Origin: Hyphomicrobiales bacterium
GTDB taxonomy: Bacteria > Pseudomonadota > Alphaproteobacteria > Rhizobiales > Rhizobiaceae
Length of the DNA: 64,000 bases
Direction: 5' to 3'
NCBI GenBank assembly: GCA_900466605.1
Contig: UBMU01000011.1
Coordinates: forward strand, 1-64,000
Of the stretch, positions 45,763-54,253 are shown piece by piece (the first letter of the stretch is position 1; each line of letters begins with the position of its first letter). The notes under the pieces are model-generated. The model saw only the letters and a program-made list of their open reading frames with translations. It was not told the origin of the DNA and did not search any database. Both the position numbers and the translations under genes were made by a program.

Positions 45763-46860
45763 ATGCCCAATGTTATCCGCGTCCGTGTTGGGCTGCTTCG
45801 GGAAACACATCCCGGCGAGCGCCGCGTTGCGTTGACGCCGGAGGACGTCAGAGGCCTCTCGGCGCGCATGTCGATCCGTTTCGAGCGCGGTTGCGGCATT
45901 GGCGCAGGCCACGAAGACGACGCCTACATCGCTGCCGGGGCTGAGCCCGCCGAATTGGCTGAACTGATCTCTTCGTCGGATCTCGTCGTCAGCGTGCGGC
46001 ATCCGGCAACCAGTTTAATCCTTCCAGCCAAGCTGATTCTCCTTTTTCTTGGCGCAGATACACCGACAGCTTCCGGTCTGCCGCATAGGCAGGGGCCGAC
46101 ATTTCTGGACATTGCCAGACTTTCGGGAATGCAGTGCGTCAAGGGTGCGGACATCTCATCGAAGCAGGCGGCAATCACCGGGCACGCCGCAATTCTGGAA
46201 GCAGCCAGGCAGTTTGGAATTTCACATCCGATGCTGACGGTAGACGGAAGCTTCGTGAGGCCAGTCAAAATGGCTGCATTGGGCAGCGACGCTGCGAGCT
46301 TGCAGGCATTGGCGACTGCACGCCGCCTCGGTGCCGTAACCCATGGCTTCGGGCTCGGAAATGATTCACAAGCAAGAATCGAGCGGCTGGGCGCCAAGTT
46401 TTTCGGCGTGGGCAACATAGTCGCGCCGCGGGGACCAGCATGGCCCGAACAGGAACTGCTACGGCTTCGCAGTGCGCTTTCCAAACACCTGTCGAAGATG
46501 CAATTGATCACGACTAATATCGTCATCCCTGGTCAAACTGCCCCGGTACTACTGGACGAGGAGATGCTTTCACGGCTGGCCCCGGGAACCGTCATCGTCG
46601 ATCTTGCCGCCGAAAGCGGAGGAAATTGCGCGATGACACAGGCCGACGAGACGATCAATGCACACGGCATTCGGATCATCGGTTCCACGATACTCGCAAG
46701 CCAGGAGGCTGCCGAAGCGAGCCGCCACTTCAGCGATGGGCTGAAAAGTCTGTTGGAGCACCTGATCGGCGGAGATGGCGTTTTGAGGCTCGATCCAGCC
46801 GATTCCACGGCCGCCGCGCTTACGAATGAAGAGCGCGCGATGAGAGAGGTTTTATCTTGA
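45763..46860 (+). CDS. Degenerate paralogue of NAD(P) transhydrogenase subunit alpha (PntAA-like)
   Basis: A 365-residue protein of the alanine dehydrogenase/PntAA fold. RVGLLRETHPGERRVALTP is the typical start, and LQALATARRLGA and PGTVIVDLAAESGGN are well kept. The dinucleotide motif GAGVAG is replaced by GSDAAS at 174-179, the acidic residue after the second strand is lost (HGFGLG), and the RQD loop keeps only the aspartate. No pntAB or pntB follows. It may be a pseudoenzyme or have changed cofactor use. The weak ribosome site and isolated position suggest low expression. Confidence 0.75.
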   Translation: MPNVIRVRVGLLRETHPGERRVALTPEDVRGLSARMSIRFERGCGIGAGHEDDAYIAAGAEPAELAELISSSDLVVSVRHPATSLILPAKLILLFLGADTPTASGLPHRQGPTFLDIARLSGMQCVKGADISSKQAAITGHAAILEAARQFGISHPMLTVDGSFVRPVKMAALGSDAASLQALATARRLGAVTHGFGLGNDSQARIERLGAKFFGVGNIVAPRGPAWPEQELLRLRSALSKHLSKMQLITTNIVIPGQTAPVLLDEEMLSRLAPGTVIVDLAAESGGNCAMTQADETINAHGIRIIGSTILASQEAAEASRHFSDGLKSLLEHLIGGDGVLRLDPADSTAAALTNEERAMREVLS

Positions 46861-47226
46861 TCAAGGCACCGGTCAGAGGGGTGCTGAAGAGGAATTGCAC
46901 ATACACTTATTGCAATGCAGCATAATCGTTATCCGGATAATAGATATCTTAAAAAATCTTTTATTAACAGTTGCTTATGACTGCAACCTGACGGCCGATC
47001 ATTGTGTGAAAATCGACAGTTGCGTTTGTGCAACACAGAGATTCCGCTTTGCAGCAAATCCTCGAATTTAACCGTATCAATTATTGATACATTTAATCGG
47101 AAATGTAATTTGGCGCCGCGGACGTACAGTGTTTCCGCAAGGGCTTGTAAGAAACAATTTGGGGTAGGTAGAGCCGGTTTTCGGCAGAGATAACCTGTGC
47201 CCAATCGATAGAAGATTGGACTGATT
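46861..47226. promoter_or_regulatory. Porin control region with a perfect 17-base palindrome
   Basis: 366 AT-rich bases with no supportable gene. At 47074-47090 lies GTATCAA-TTA-TTGATAC, a perfect 7-3-7 dyad, 136 bases ahead of the porin ATG. A probable -10-like TAATCG/TGTAAT stretch follows it near 47095-47108, so the dyad could overlap or adjoin the promoter. Regulator unknown. Confidence 0.55.
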
Positions 47227-48264
47227 ATGAACATTAAGATGATCCTCATGAGCTCGGCGGCGGCTTTGGCTGCTATCTCGAGCGCTCAGGCTGCTGACGC
47301 CATCGTTGCTGCCGAGCCGGAGCCGGTTGAATACGTCCGCGTCTGTGACGCTTACGGCAGCGGCTACTTCTATATCCCGGGCACGGAAACCTGCCTGAAG
47401 ATCAGCGGTTACATCCGTTTCCAGGTTAACGCTTCCCCGAACGCCGTCAACGGCAGCATCAGCGGCAACAAGGGCGGCACGTCCGACTGGGATGCCGTTA
47501 CCCGCGGCCAGCTCCAGTTCACGGCCAAGAGCGATACCGAATACGGCCCGCTGACGGGCGTCATCGTTCTGCAGACGAACGCTGACAACTCGACCGACCA
47601 GAAGGCGGTTCTTGACTCGGCTTACCTCGACATCGCCGGCATCCGCGCTGGTCTGTTCTACAGCTGGTGGGACGATGGTCTCTCGGGCGAAACCGACGAT
47701 ATCGGCAGCAAGGTTACGCTGCACAACTCGATCCGTTATCAGTACGAAGCCGACAACTTCTACGCTGGCATCAGCGTCGACGAACTGGAAGACGGCTACT
47801 ACAGCGCCGGCGAACAGCCGAACAACGTCGGTATCGCGATCGGTCTCGGTGGCAAAGCCGGCTCGTTCGGCTACCAGATCACGGCTGGCTACGACACGGA
47901 CAACGAAGAAGGCGCCGTTCGCGCCATGGGCACCCTCGCTATCGGCCCGGGCACTCTCGGCCTTGCAGCAGTCTACTCCAGCGGCCCGAATTCTTATTAC
48001 CAGGCAGCCGAATGGGCTGTTGCCGCCGAGTACGCCTTCAAGGCGACCGACAAGCTGAAGGTCACCCCTGGCGTTCAGTACTACGGCAACTACGGCATCC
48101 TGGCTGGCGAGTTCAACGACAACAACGACGCCTGGAAGGTTGGTCTGACGGTTGACTATCAGATCGTTGAGAACTTCTACGCCAAGGCTACCGTCAACTA
48201 CCTCGATCCGGATCAGGGTAGCGACGTAACGTCGGGCTTCTTCCGCCTACAGCGCGCATTCTAA
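47227..48264 (+). CDS. Outer-membrane porin (RopA/Omp2b type)
   Basis: A 345-residue porin with a signal peptide ending at AQAAD (residue about 22). The family start VEYVRVCDAYGSGYFYIPGT is followed by ETCLKISGYIRFQVN with the two cysteines typical of rhizobial porins. The rest alternates aromatic and polar residues as expected for a beta-barrel, ending in phenylalanine (RLQRAF), the assembly signal. Codon use is strongly biased, as in highly expressed genes. It forms general diffusion pores. It appears monocistronic and is followed by stem-loops. Confidence 0.93.
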   Translation: MNIKMILMSSAAALAAISSAQAADAIVAAEPEPVEYVRVCDAYGSGYFYIPGTETCLKISGYIRFQVNASPNAVNGSISGNKGGTSDWDAVTRGQLQFTAKSDTEYGPLTGVIVLQTNADNSTDQKAVLDSAYLDIAGIRAGLFYSWWDDGLSGETDDIGSKVTLHNSIRYQYEADNFYAGISVDELEDGYYSAGEQPNNVGIAIGLGGKAGSFGYQITAGYDTDNEEGAVRAMGTLAIGPGTLGLAAVYSSGPNSYYQAAEWAVAAEYAFKATDKLKVTPGVQYYGNYGILAGEFNDNNDAWKVGLTVDYQIVENFYAKATVNYLDPDQGSDVTSGFFRLQRAF

Positions 48265-48266
48265 TC

Positions 48267-48329
48267 AGACGGCGCCGCGTTTTCACCTTGGTTCGCGACT
48301 AAAGTCGCAGAAGAGGCAACGCGGCGTCT
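48267..48329 (+). terminator. Nested stem-loops downstream of the porin gene
   Basis: Outer arms CGCCGCGTT (48273-48281) and AACGCGGCG (48318-48326), extended by AGA/TCT, enclose a second perfect hairpin GCGACT-AA-AGTCGC (48295-48308). It begins three bases after the porin stop. There is no T-tract, so it may protect the mRNA 3' end as much as terminate. Confidence 0.5.
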
Positions 48330-48363
48330 CCTAAAGTTTCTGATCAGATTGACCTCCGATCAG

Positions 48364-48918
48364 TTAGGAGGGGTGGCTCGGGTTCCCTGCCCGGCTGCCC
48401 CTTTTTTCATTTTGGGGACTAGATTTCTCGGCGGCGGGGCGTCCGTGTGCAGGGCTGGCATCCACCGGCTGAGAATGGCTTGCGGCTTTCTGCGCGTCGA
48501 GGCGGCGTAGCTCCGCTACACTATCTTCTATGGTCACCGAACCAAGCATATCGACAACGGCCTGCTCGGCTCGATCGCAAAGAAACTCTGAAAGATCGCC
48601 GATATTTTCGCCGACAAGACCGTCATGTGGGATGTCGTTTCGGGTAGCCCAGATCTTCTTGTCTCCCGTCGCCGCAGCATAGATTTGGCTGAGCAATATC
48701 TGATCCCGCGGTCGCGCTAGACGAATACCACCCTTACCGCCTTGAGCGGTCGCAAGAATGCCGTTTTCATTCAACGGCAGCAGCAGCTTGCGAACAAAGC
48801 TTGCGCTGGTGTCCAGACCTTGCGCAAGCGATTGGCTCGTGGTGCGGAGACCAGCCTCCTCATTGACGGCAACGCTGATGACAATCTGTAGAGCAGTCGA
48901 AAAGCGCGTGTCGATCAT
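48364..48918 (-). CDS. Rrf2-family regulator (YwnA-like, no cysteine cluster)
   Basis: A 184-residue Rrf2 protein. MIDTRFSTALQIVISVAV opens the winged helix, LDTSASFVRKLLLPLNENG holds the recognition helix, and AQGGKGGIRLARP is the wing. Only one cysteine is present, so the iron-sulfur ligands of IscR are missing. The C-terminal 40 residues are a low-complexity Ser/Ala/Pro/Lys tail unusual for the family. The start at 48918 is chosen since the domain begins there; the ORF continues upstream to 48969 without similarity. Target unknown. Confidence 0.82.
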   Translation of the reverse strand: MIDTRFSTALQIVISVAVNEEAGLRTTSQSLAQGLDTSASFVRKLLLPLNENGILATAQGGKGGIRLARPRDQILLSQIYAAATGDKKIWATRNDIPHDGLVGENIGDLSEFLCDRAEQAVVDMLGSVTIEDSVAELRRLDAQKAASHSQPVDASPAHGRPAAEKSSPQNEKRGSRAGNPSHPS

Positions 48919-49140
48919 GCTGTGCTGAGGCCCTACGTCTGAAGACGGTTTGTGACAGATATTTGCCACCCGAATCCATTGTCAAGAACGAGAAATTGAA
49001 ATCACGTCGACGTGACTGAAACGCCAGGTAAGCCGCCGGCGCGCCCGAGGGCGTGTTCCATCACGCGATTTCGATTTTACGACGCGACTTACCTGCAATA
49101 CGCTTCGCACCGCTAGAAACTTCAACCAGGGAGAGACGCC

Positions 49141-49767
49141 ATGAGACGCAGGTTTGCCTATATCGCAGCCGTTTTTACCTTTTCAGCCGTCGGGGTCCAT
49201 GCTCAGGACACCGCCATGAGTTTCTTCGTGACCAGCGTAAACCCCGGCAAAGGTGGCGACCTCGGCGGTCTCGCCGGAGCCGACGCCTATTGCAACACAC
49301 TTGCCACAGCCGCCGGCGCTACGGGCAAGACCTGGAAGGCCTATCTTTCTACGGATGCCGAAAATGCAAAGGATCGCATCGGTTCCGGGCCATGGCACAA
49401 CGCAAAGGGCGAGAAGGTCGCCGATGACGTGGCCACCCTGCATAGCGACAAGAACAACCTGACCAAACAGACTGCGCTCAACGAGAAGGGTGAAGTCATC
49501 AACGGTCGCGGCGATACGCCGAACCGCCATGACATCCTGACCGGCTCGAAAGCTGATGGCACCGCGGCGCCGGAAACATGCGGCAACTGGACGATGAGCG
49601 GCGCAGACGGGGCCGCGATCGTGGGCCACAGCGACCGGACGGGCCTGAATGACTCCGCGGAGGCCAAGTCGTGGAACTCTTCGCACGCGACACGCGGCGG
49701 CTGCACGGTCAAAGCCTTCAACGGGACCGGCGGTGACGGCCTGTTCTATTGCTTCGCAGCAAATTGA
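49141..49767 (+). CDS. Secreted lectin-like protein
   Basis: A 208-residue exported protein with a signal peptide (cut after VHAQ, residue 22). The mature part begins MSFFVTSVNPGKGGDLGGL and AGADAYCNTLA, then has paired cysteines and CGNWTMSGADGAAIVGHSDR; it ends GGDGLFYCFAAN. These blocks recall a C-type-lectin or endostatin-like fold seen in uncharacterised secreted bacterial proteins. A role at the cell surface is inference. GGGAGAG precedes the ATG. No operon partner: it is convergent with the CorA-type gene 92 bases away. Confidence 0.75.
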   Translation: MRRRFAYIAAVFTFSAVGVHAQDTAMSFFVTSVNPGKGGDLGGLAGADAYCNTLATAAGATGKTWKAYLSTDAENAKDRIGSGPWHNAKGEKVADDVATLHSDKNNLTKQTALNEKGEVINGRGDTPNRHDILTGSKADGTAAPETCGNWTMSGADGAAIVGHSDRTGLNDSAEAKSWNSSHATRGGCTVKAFNGTGGDGLFYCFAAN

Positions 49768-49859
49768 GCCACGAGGCATTGCGGGACGCTGCGTCATCGC
49801 CCGCAATGCCATCACGGGGCGGCTGGGAGGAATCCTTGCTGACGTTTCACGATCACAGT

Positions 49860-50888
49860 CTAAAGCCAGCCGATCCGCCGGAGCACCCAGAGCGTCGCAA
49901 CCGATGTGACCGTCACGAACACGACGATGATGACGAACGCCCAGGTGTCGTTGACCCCGGGAATACCTCCGACATTCATCCCGAACAGCCCCGCCACGAC
50001 GCTTGGCGGCAGCAGCAAAGCCGCCAGGGCAGCAAGCCGGTTGGAGTTGCGCGCGATCCGCTCGCTGATCACAGTCGAAAGATCGTCATGCAAGATACCG
50101 GTGCGGTCGCGGATCGCATCGAGGTATTCGATAAACCGCATCAGCTTGTCGATGACCTCGCGCATGCGCAGCTTGTCCCGTTCCTGAAGCCACGGCGCGT
50201 CATCATGCTCGATTCGGTTTAGTGCATCGCGTTGCGGCGCCAGATAGCGGCGAAGCTGTACAGAACGCCGGCGCAACAACTTGAGACGCTCGCGCACCTC
50301 GCTTGCCTCGCCGTGAAAAATCATCTCGTCGAGCTCGTCAACCTCTTCATCCATGGAATCGAGCACCGGCTCCAGATCGCGGACAAGCTTGTCTCCGATC
50401 AGCGCCAGCAGATCACCTGTGCGGTGTGGTCCTTTGCCCTTCTCCAGCGCCAAGCGAATGTCGCGAAGTGCGGTGATGTAGTGACCGCTGTCACGCAGAG
50501 AAATGACCTTGCTGGCGTCAACCCACATGTGAAGCGGCACGAGATCGATGTCTGTCTGCTTCTCCGGTTCTTCGTCCGGGGCCGTTGCACATACGCCGCG
50601 AAGGATGATCAGCAGGCCGTCGTCGACAGGCTCGACGCGCGGCCGCGTCTCCTCTTCGAGAAGAGCTTCCGTCACGAAGCTATCAAGGCCGCTTTCCCTG
50701 TTAACCCAATCGGCAGCTGCCGCATGATCGCGCTCGAAGTGCAGCCAGATGACCCCGTCTTCCGGCTTCCATCGTCGCGCGTGGGCAATGTCCAACTGCC
50801 GACAGCCGCCACAACCGTCCAAGAGCAGGGCGAAGCGCAATCCGGGTTCCGCGCCGTAGCTAAGCTTAGAGGTAACCGGCGTCTCCAT
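49860..50888 (-). CDS. zntB: CorA-family transporter, ZntB-like
   Basis: A 342-residue CorA-family protein. A soluble N-terminal alpha/beta region is followed by a long helical stalk (about 150-280) and two C-terminal membrane helices with the signature FGMNVGGIPGV between them (GMN motif). Family members move Mg2+ or Zn2+; the ZntB type is a zinc transporter, and I favour it because of the N-terminal region, but magnesium transport is not excluded. The start at 50888 begins METPVTSK with GGGGTG nearby; the frame continues upstream to 51044 without family similarity. Confidence 0.8.
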   Translation of the reverse strand: METPVTSKLSYGAEPGLRFALLLDGCGGCRQLDIAHARRWKPEDGVIWLHFERDHAAAADWVNRESGLDSFVTEALLEEETRPRVEPVDDGLLIILRGVCATAPDEEPEKQTDIDLVPLHMWVDASKVISLRDSGHYITALRDIRLALEKGKGPHRTGDLLALIGDKLVRDLEPVLDSMDEEVDELDEMIFHGEASEVRERLKLLRRRSVQLRRYLAPQRDALNRIEHDDAPWLQERDKLRMREVIDKLMRFIEYLDAIRDRTGILHDDLSTVISERIARNSNRLAALAALLLPPSVVAGLFGMNVGGIPGVNDTWAFVIIVVFVTVTSVATLWVLRRIGWL

Positions 50889-51143
50889 AGCACCCCGCAA
50901 ATAGCCAGAGGGAACCCAAAAGTGCAGCCAACACAAATGCTTGGCTGAACAGATTCTAGCAGGTCGCAAGGAAGGCGCAAGACCGCTGGATTTCGCGTCA
51001 GCAGCATCACCGGACACCAATTTTGTCGCCGCTCTTCCGAGCAAAATCGATTGTTTCCGCCCGCCAAGATGATTTCAACACCGGCGGGATTGGCGTATTA
51101 TCTCACGACAATTGTGCAGGCCCGCTCCAGGAAGGAGGCCAGC

Positions 51144-52043
51144 GTGATCACCACAACTACCGACCACCGCAACCAGCCACAAGGGTTCGACGCAGCAGGA
51201 GCGGCTCCCCGCAACGTTCGTGATCTCACCAGGCATGCCGATATTGTCGTGCTGCTGCCCGATCCGACCTCGGCGCAATCATGCCTCGAATTGGCCGACG
51301 ATGCCGCCACCGCCGTCCAGAACAGCATCGCCGCCGTCCACATCGGCGCCGACCCGTTGGCGATGCTCATCTCGGCCGAGGAGATCGAATTGCAGATGCT
51401 GCGAGATCTGGAAGAAGGGTCGACGCATGAGCGGTTCGAACGCATCAAACGGCTGTTCGACGAGTGGAAACTGGGTGCCCCTCGCCGGCAAAACCTGATG
51501 CTCGGCGATTTCCAGGGCGACCTGCGCCGCTGCGTCGGCAACGTCTGCCGAAATGCGTCACTGGTCGTCACTCCCTATAGAGGCAATCTCGACGCTCGGG
51601 ATGCCTTCCACGATGTACTCTTTCACGAAAACAAGCTTGTCCTCGTCCCTCCTGCCGATGGCTATCGCGGACACCTGCTGGACCACGTCCTGATCGGCTG
51701 GAAGCCCCATGACCACGCGCGGCGGACAATGGTAGCCGCACAGCGCTGGCTTGCTGCCGCCAACCGTATCACCGTGCTCTGCGTCGACGACAAACCGAAC
51801 AGACACTACGAGACCACGGCGAGAGAAATGTGCCACCAGCTAGGCCTCGAAGCCGAGATCGTCGTGACATCGTCAACGGGCCGCTCGGTCGGCAATACCA
51901 TCCTCGACTTTGGTGTATCGGTGAACGCCACTTGCATTTTGATCGGCGCCTTCAAGCACGGCTATCTGCTCGAACTGCTTCTCGGTCGTGTCACCTATCG
52001 CCTGCTCTCCCACGCAAGTGTCCCGCTGATAATGAGTCATTAA
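51144..52043 (+). CDS. Tandem universal stress protein
   Basis: A 299-residue protein. The C-terminal half is a clear Usp fold: HVLIGWKPHDHARRTMVAA, ITVLCVDDKPNRHYE, and the end VNATCILIGAFKHGYLLELLLGRVTYRLLSHASVPLIMSH. The first half (DIVVLLPDPTSAQSCLELAD...) resembles a diverged copy. The ATP-binding G-2x-G-9x-G(S/T) motif is not clear. GTG at 51144 is the likely start, because AGGAAGGAGG stands six bases before it; an upstream ATG frame from 51051 has no such site. Confidence 0.8.
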   Translation: MITTTTDHRNQPQGFDAAGAAPRNVRDLTRHADIVVLLPDPTSAQSCLELADDAATAVQNSIAAVHIGADPLAMLISAEEIELQMLRDLEEGSTHERFERIKRLFDEWKLGAPRRQNLMLGDFQGDLRRCVGNVCRNASLVVTPYRGNLDARDAFHDVLFHENKLVLVPPADGYRGHLLDHVLIGWKPHDHARRTMVAAQRWLAAANRITVLCVDDKPNRHYETTAREMCHQLGLEAEIVVTSSTGRSVGNTILDFGVSVNATCILIGAFKHGYLLELLLGRVTYRLLSHASVPLIMSH

Positions 52044-52083
52044 GCGCCAGAAGCCGCACCGGCCCAAACGATGCGGCCGTGCC

Positions 52084-52129
52084 GTATTCACTACGCGATA
52101 TTTACTTCCACCCGATTTCGGGTGAATAC
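52084..52129. promoter_or_regulatory. Nested inverted repeats upstream of lysR
   Basis: GTATTCAC (52084-52091) and GTGAATAC (52122-52129) form perfect 8-base arms. The right arm overlaps a second perfect dyad, CACCCGA-TT-TCGGGTG (52109-52124). It lies 38 bases before the lysR start. Likely an autoregulatory LysR site or a leader hairpin. Confidence 0.5.
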
Positions 52130-52166
52130 TCGCCGCCGAACAATCACTATTCCGCGAGGCGGCAGA

Positions 52167-53099
52167 ATGGATCGCATCGACGCAATGAGGGTGTTTGTGA
52201 CTGCAATCGACGAAGGCAGTCTCGCCGGAGCGGCCCGCAACCTCAAACGATCACCGACGGCAGTCAGCCGGGCACTGAGCTTCCTGGAAGCACATGTCGG
52301 CGTCGAACTGCTCCACCGGACGACCCGCACGCTAAAGCTGAGCGAAGCCGGTCAACGCTACGCAACCGCCTGTCGGCGCGTGCTCATCGATCTTGAGGAA
52401 GCGGATATGCTGGCGGGGGGCGAGCGCGCTGCACCGCGCGGAACGCTGACCATTTCGGCACCGCCGGTCCTCGGAGAGGAAGTGCTCCGTCCCATACTGG
52501 ACGCCTTTCTTGACCTCCACCCAACGGTATCGGCTCGCTTTCTCATGCTGGATCGCTTTGTCAACCTGGTCGACGAAGGCGTCGACCTTGCCATACGTAT
52601 CGGCCACTTGTCCGACTCCTCCCACGTCTCCACCCGCCTCGGGGGTGACGTCAGGCGGGTCGTCGTCGCTTCCCCCCGCTATCTGGCTAGCCATCCGCGC
52701 ATCCAGGAACCTGCGGACCTGGCAAAGCACCAGATCGTAGCATTCAGCAATTTCGGCCTGGAATCCTGGAGTTTTACGCCGGTGAAGGGCTCCTCGGTAC
52801 CGCGCACGGTCCATTTCACGCCGCGGTGCATCGTCAACAGCGTTCGGGCTGCGGCCGCCTCTGCCGCTGCAGGCAGGGGCCTTACGCGGCTCTATTCCTA
52901 TCATGTCGCATCATATGTACGCGACGGACGGCTGAAGATTGTGCTTTCGGATGCCGAACATCCGCCGCTGCCGGTTCACCTGCTCGCCCCGCAAGGCCGA
53001 ATGTCGGTTCCCAAGGTTCGCGCCTTCGTGGATTTCGCGGCTCCCCGCCTCCGCTCCGAATTCGCACGCATGGCAACGGAAGCTGGTGTCCTCACCTGA
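52167..53099 (+). CDS. LysR-family transcriptional regulator
   Basis: A 310-residue LysR protein. MDRIDAMRVFVTAIDEGSL starts the helix-turn-helix; VELLHRTTRTLKL ends it. The effector domain contains LAIRIGHLSDSSHVSTRLG and ends with PLPVHLLAPQGRMSVPKVRAFVDF, the pattern also seen in the two LysR proteins at 10574 and 13581. The start at 52167 follows GAGGCGGC. It precedes a tautomerase gene by 47 bases on the same strand, an arrangement that suggests co-transcription or local regulation. Confidence 0.88.
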   Translation: MDRIDAMRVFVTAIDEGSLAGAARNLKRSPTAVSRALSFLEAHVGVELLHRTTRTLKLSEAGQRYATACRRVLIDLEEADMLAGGERAAPRGTLTISAPPVLGEEVLRPILDAFLDLHPTVSARFLMLDRFVNLVDEGVDLAIRIGHLSDSSHVSTRLGGDVRRVVVASPRYLASHPRIQEPADLAKHQIVAFSNFGLESWSFTPVKGSSVPRTVHFTPRCIVNSVRAAAASAAAGRGLTRLYSYHVASYVRDGRLKIVLSDAEHPPLPVHLLAPQGRMSVPKVRAFVDFAAPRLRSEFARMATEAGVLT

Positions 53100-53146
53100 T
53101 TATACCGCGCAGTGCCTTCAAGCTCCACCCGATAAAGGAGATTGCA

Positions 53147-53386
53147 ATGCCTATCGTCACCGTACAGGTTACCCGCGAAGGAACCACGCCTGACCGCAAT
53201 TCGGTAACGGCCGAAGAGAAAGCCGCGATCATCAAAGGCGTCAGCCAGGTGCTGCTCGACGTCCTCAACAAGCCGCTTGAATCGACTTATGTCGTGATCG
53301 AGGAAGTCGATCTCGACAATTGGGGCTTGGGCGGTCTGCCGACAGCACAATACCGCAAACAGCGCGCCGCGGCAGCAAAGTCCTGA
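53147..53386 (+). CDS. 4-oxalocrotonate tautomerase-family protein
   Basis: A 79-residue tautomerase. After removal of Met the N-terminal proline (M-P-I-V-T-V) would be the catalytic base. TAEEKAAIIKGVSQVLLDVL and STYVVIEEVDLDNWGLGG follow the family pattern, including the asparagine-tryptophan block of the longer YrdN/PptA-like group. AAAGGAG sits six bases before the ATG. The same reading frame is open upstream to 52826, but that overlaps lysR and has no homology. Physiological substrate unknown. Confidence 0.88.
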   Translation: MPIVTVQVTREGTTPDRNSVTAEEKAAIIKGVSQVLLDVLNKPLESTYVVIEEVDLDNWGLGGLPTAQYRKQRAAAAKS

Positions 53387-53488
53387 TGCTGTCCAAGACC
53401 TGTGCCGGCCTGCCACTCACCTTGCGAGTGTCGGGCCTGGCGCTTTGCGCCGGGCTGCGAGCCGCTTTCTGAGTCACCACCGACATCG

Positions 53489-54253
53489 TCAGTCGAGAAT
53501 GTATTGAATATTGCACCGTCCATGAATCGGGGACGTCTCGACATGGGCACGAACGCCGAACACGTTGCCGATCAGATCCTGCGTCAGCACCTGCTGCGGT
53601 GCCCCAGTCGCAACGATCTCTCCTCGCTGGAGCACGGCCAGGCGATCGCAGAACATGGCGGCCAGGTTGAGATCGTGCAGCGCGATGATGCAAGTGATGC
53701 CGAGCTTAGAAACCAGACCAAGGATCTCCAGTTGATGCTGGATGTCGAGGTGGTTTGTAGGTTCGTCGAGCAGCAACTCTGTCGGGCACTGTGCAAGAGC
53801 TCTCGCGATATGGACACGCTGGCGCTCGCCACCCGAGAGCGTCTGCCAAAGCTGTGAGGCCCTGCTTTCCATAGCGACCCGGGTGAGCGCCTGATGGACG
53901 GCCGTGTCGTCCTTTGCGCTGAGGGGCGACAGGACACTGCGATGCGGCGTGCGCCCAAGACGCACCACATCCTTCACTGTCAGCTGGGTCTCCGTTGTCG
54001 CCTGCTGCTCGACGAAGGCCATGCGGCGGGCTAGTTCGCTGCGCGCCATGGTCGAAACGTCGCGTTCCTCCAGGCGGACAATCCCGCTACGAACATTTCG
54101 CAATCGGCAGATCAGCCGCAACAGGCTTGATTTGCCGGATCCGTTGGGGCCGAGCAGGCCAAGAACCTTTCCCGTCTCCACGGTCAAATTGACATCGTTG
54201 ACGATCAGTGTGTTGCCTGCCTCAAAGCGCACATTCTCGGTGACGATGCTCAT
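53489..54253 (-). CDS. btuD: Vitamin B12 ABC transporter ATP-binding protein
   Basis: A 254-residue ATPase of the FecE/BtuD family. Walker A GPNGSGKSS has K41, the Q-loop region is FVEQQ, the signature LSGGERQ is at 139-145, Walker B LLLDEPTNHLD at 160-170, and the H-loop IALHDLN follows. It overlaps btuC by four bases (ATGA). By fold alone it could serve iron-siderophore or haem import; the cobalamin riboswitch ahead of the operon decides for B12 or another corrinoid. Confidence 0.85.
   Translation of the reverse strand: MSIVTENVRFEAGNTLIVNDVNLTVETGKVLGLLGPNGSGKSSLLRLICRLRNVRSGIVRLEERDVSTMARSELARRMAFVEQQATTETQLTVKDVVRLGRTPHRSVLSPLSAKDDTAVHQALTRVAMESRASQLWQTLSGGERQRVHIARALAQCPTELLLDEPTNHLDIQHQLEILGLVSKLGITCIIALHDLNLAAMFCDRLAVLQRGEIVATGAPQQVLTQDLIGNVFGVRAHVETSPIHGRCNIQYILD

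Noticed and set aside
46929..47249. 106-codon minus-strand frame opposite the porin promoter
   Set aside because: It runs through the palindrome and promoter region and shows no protein features.
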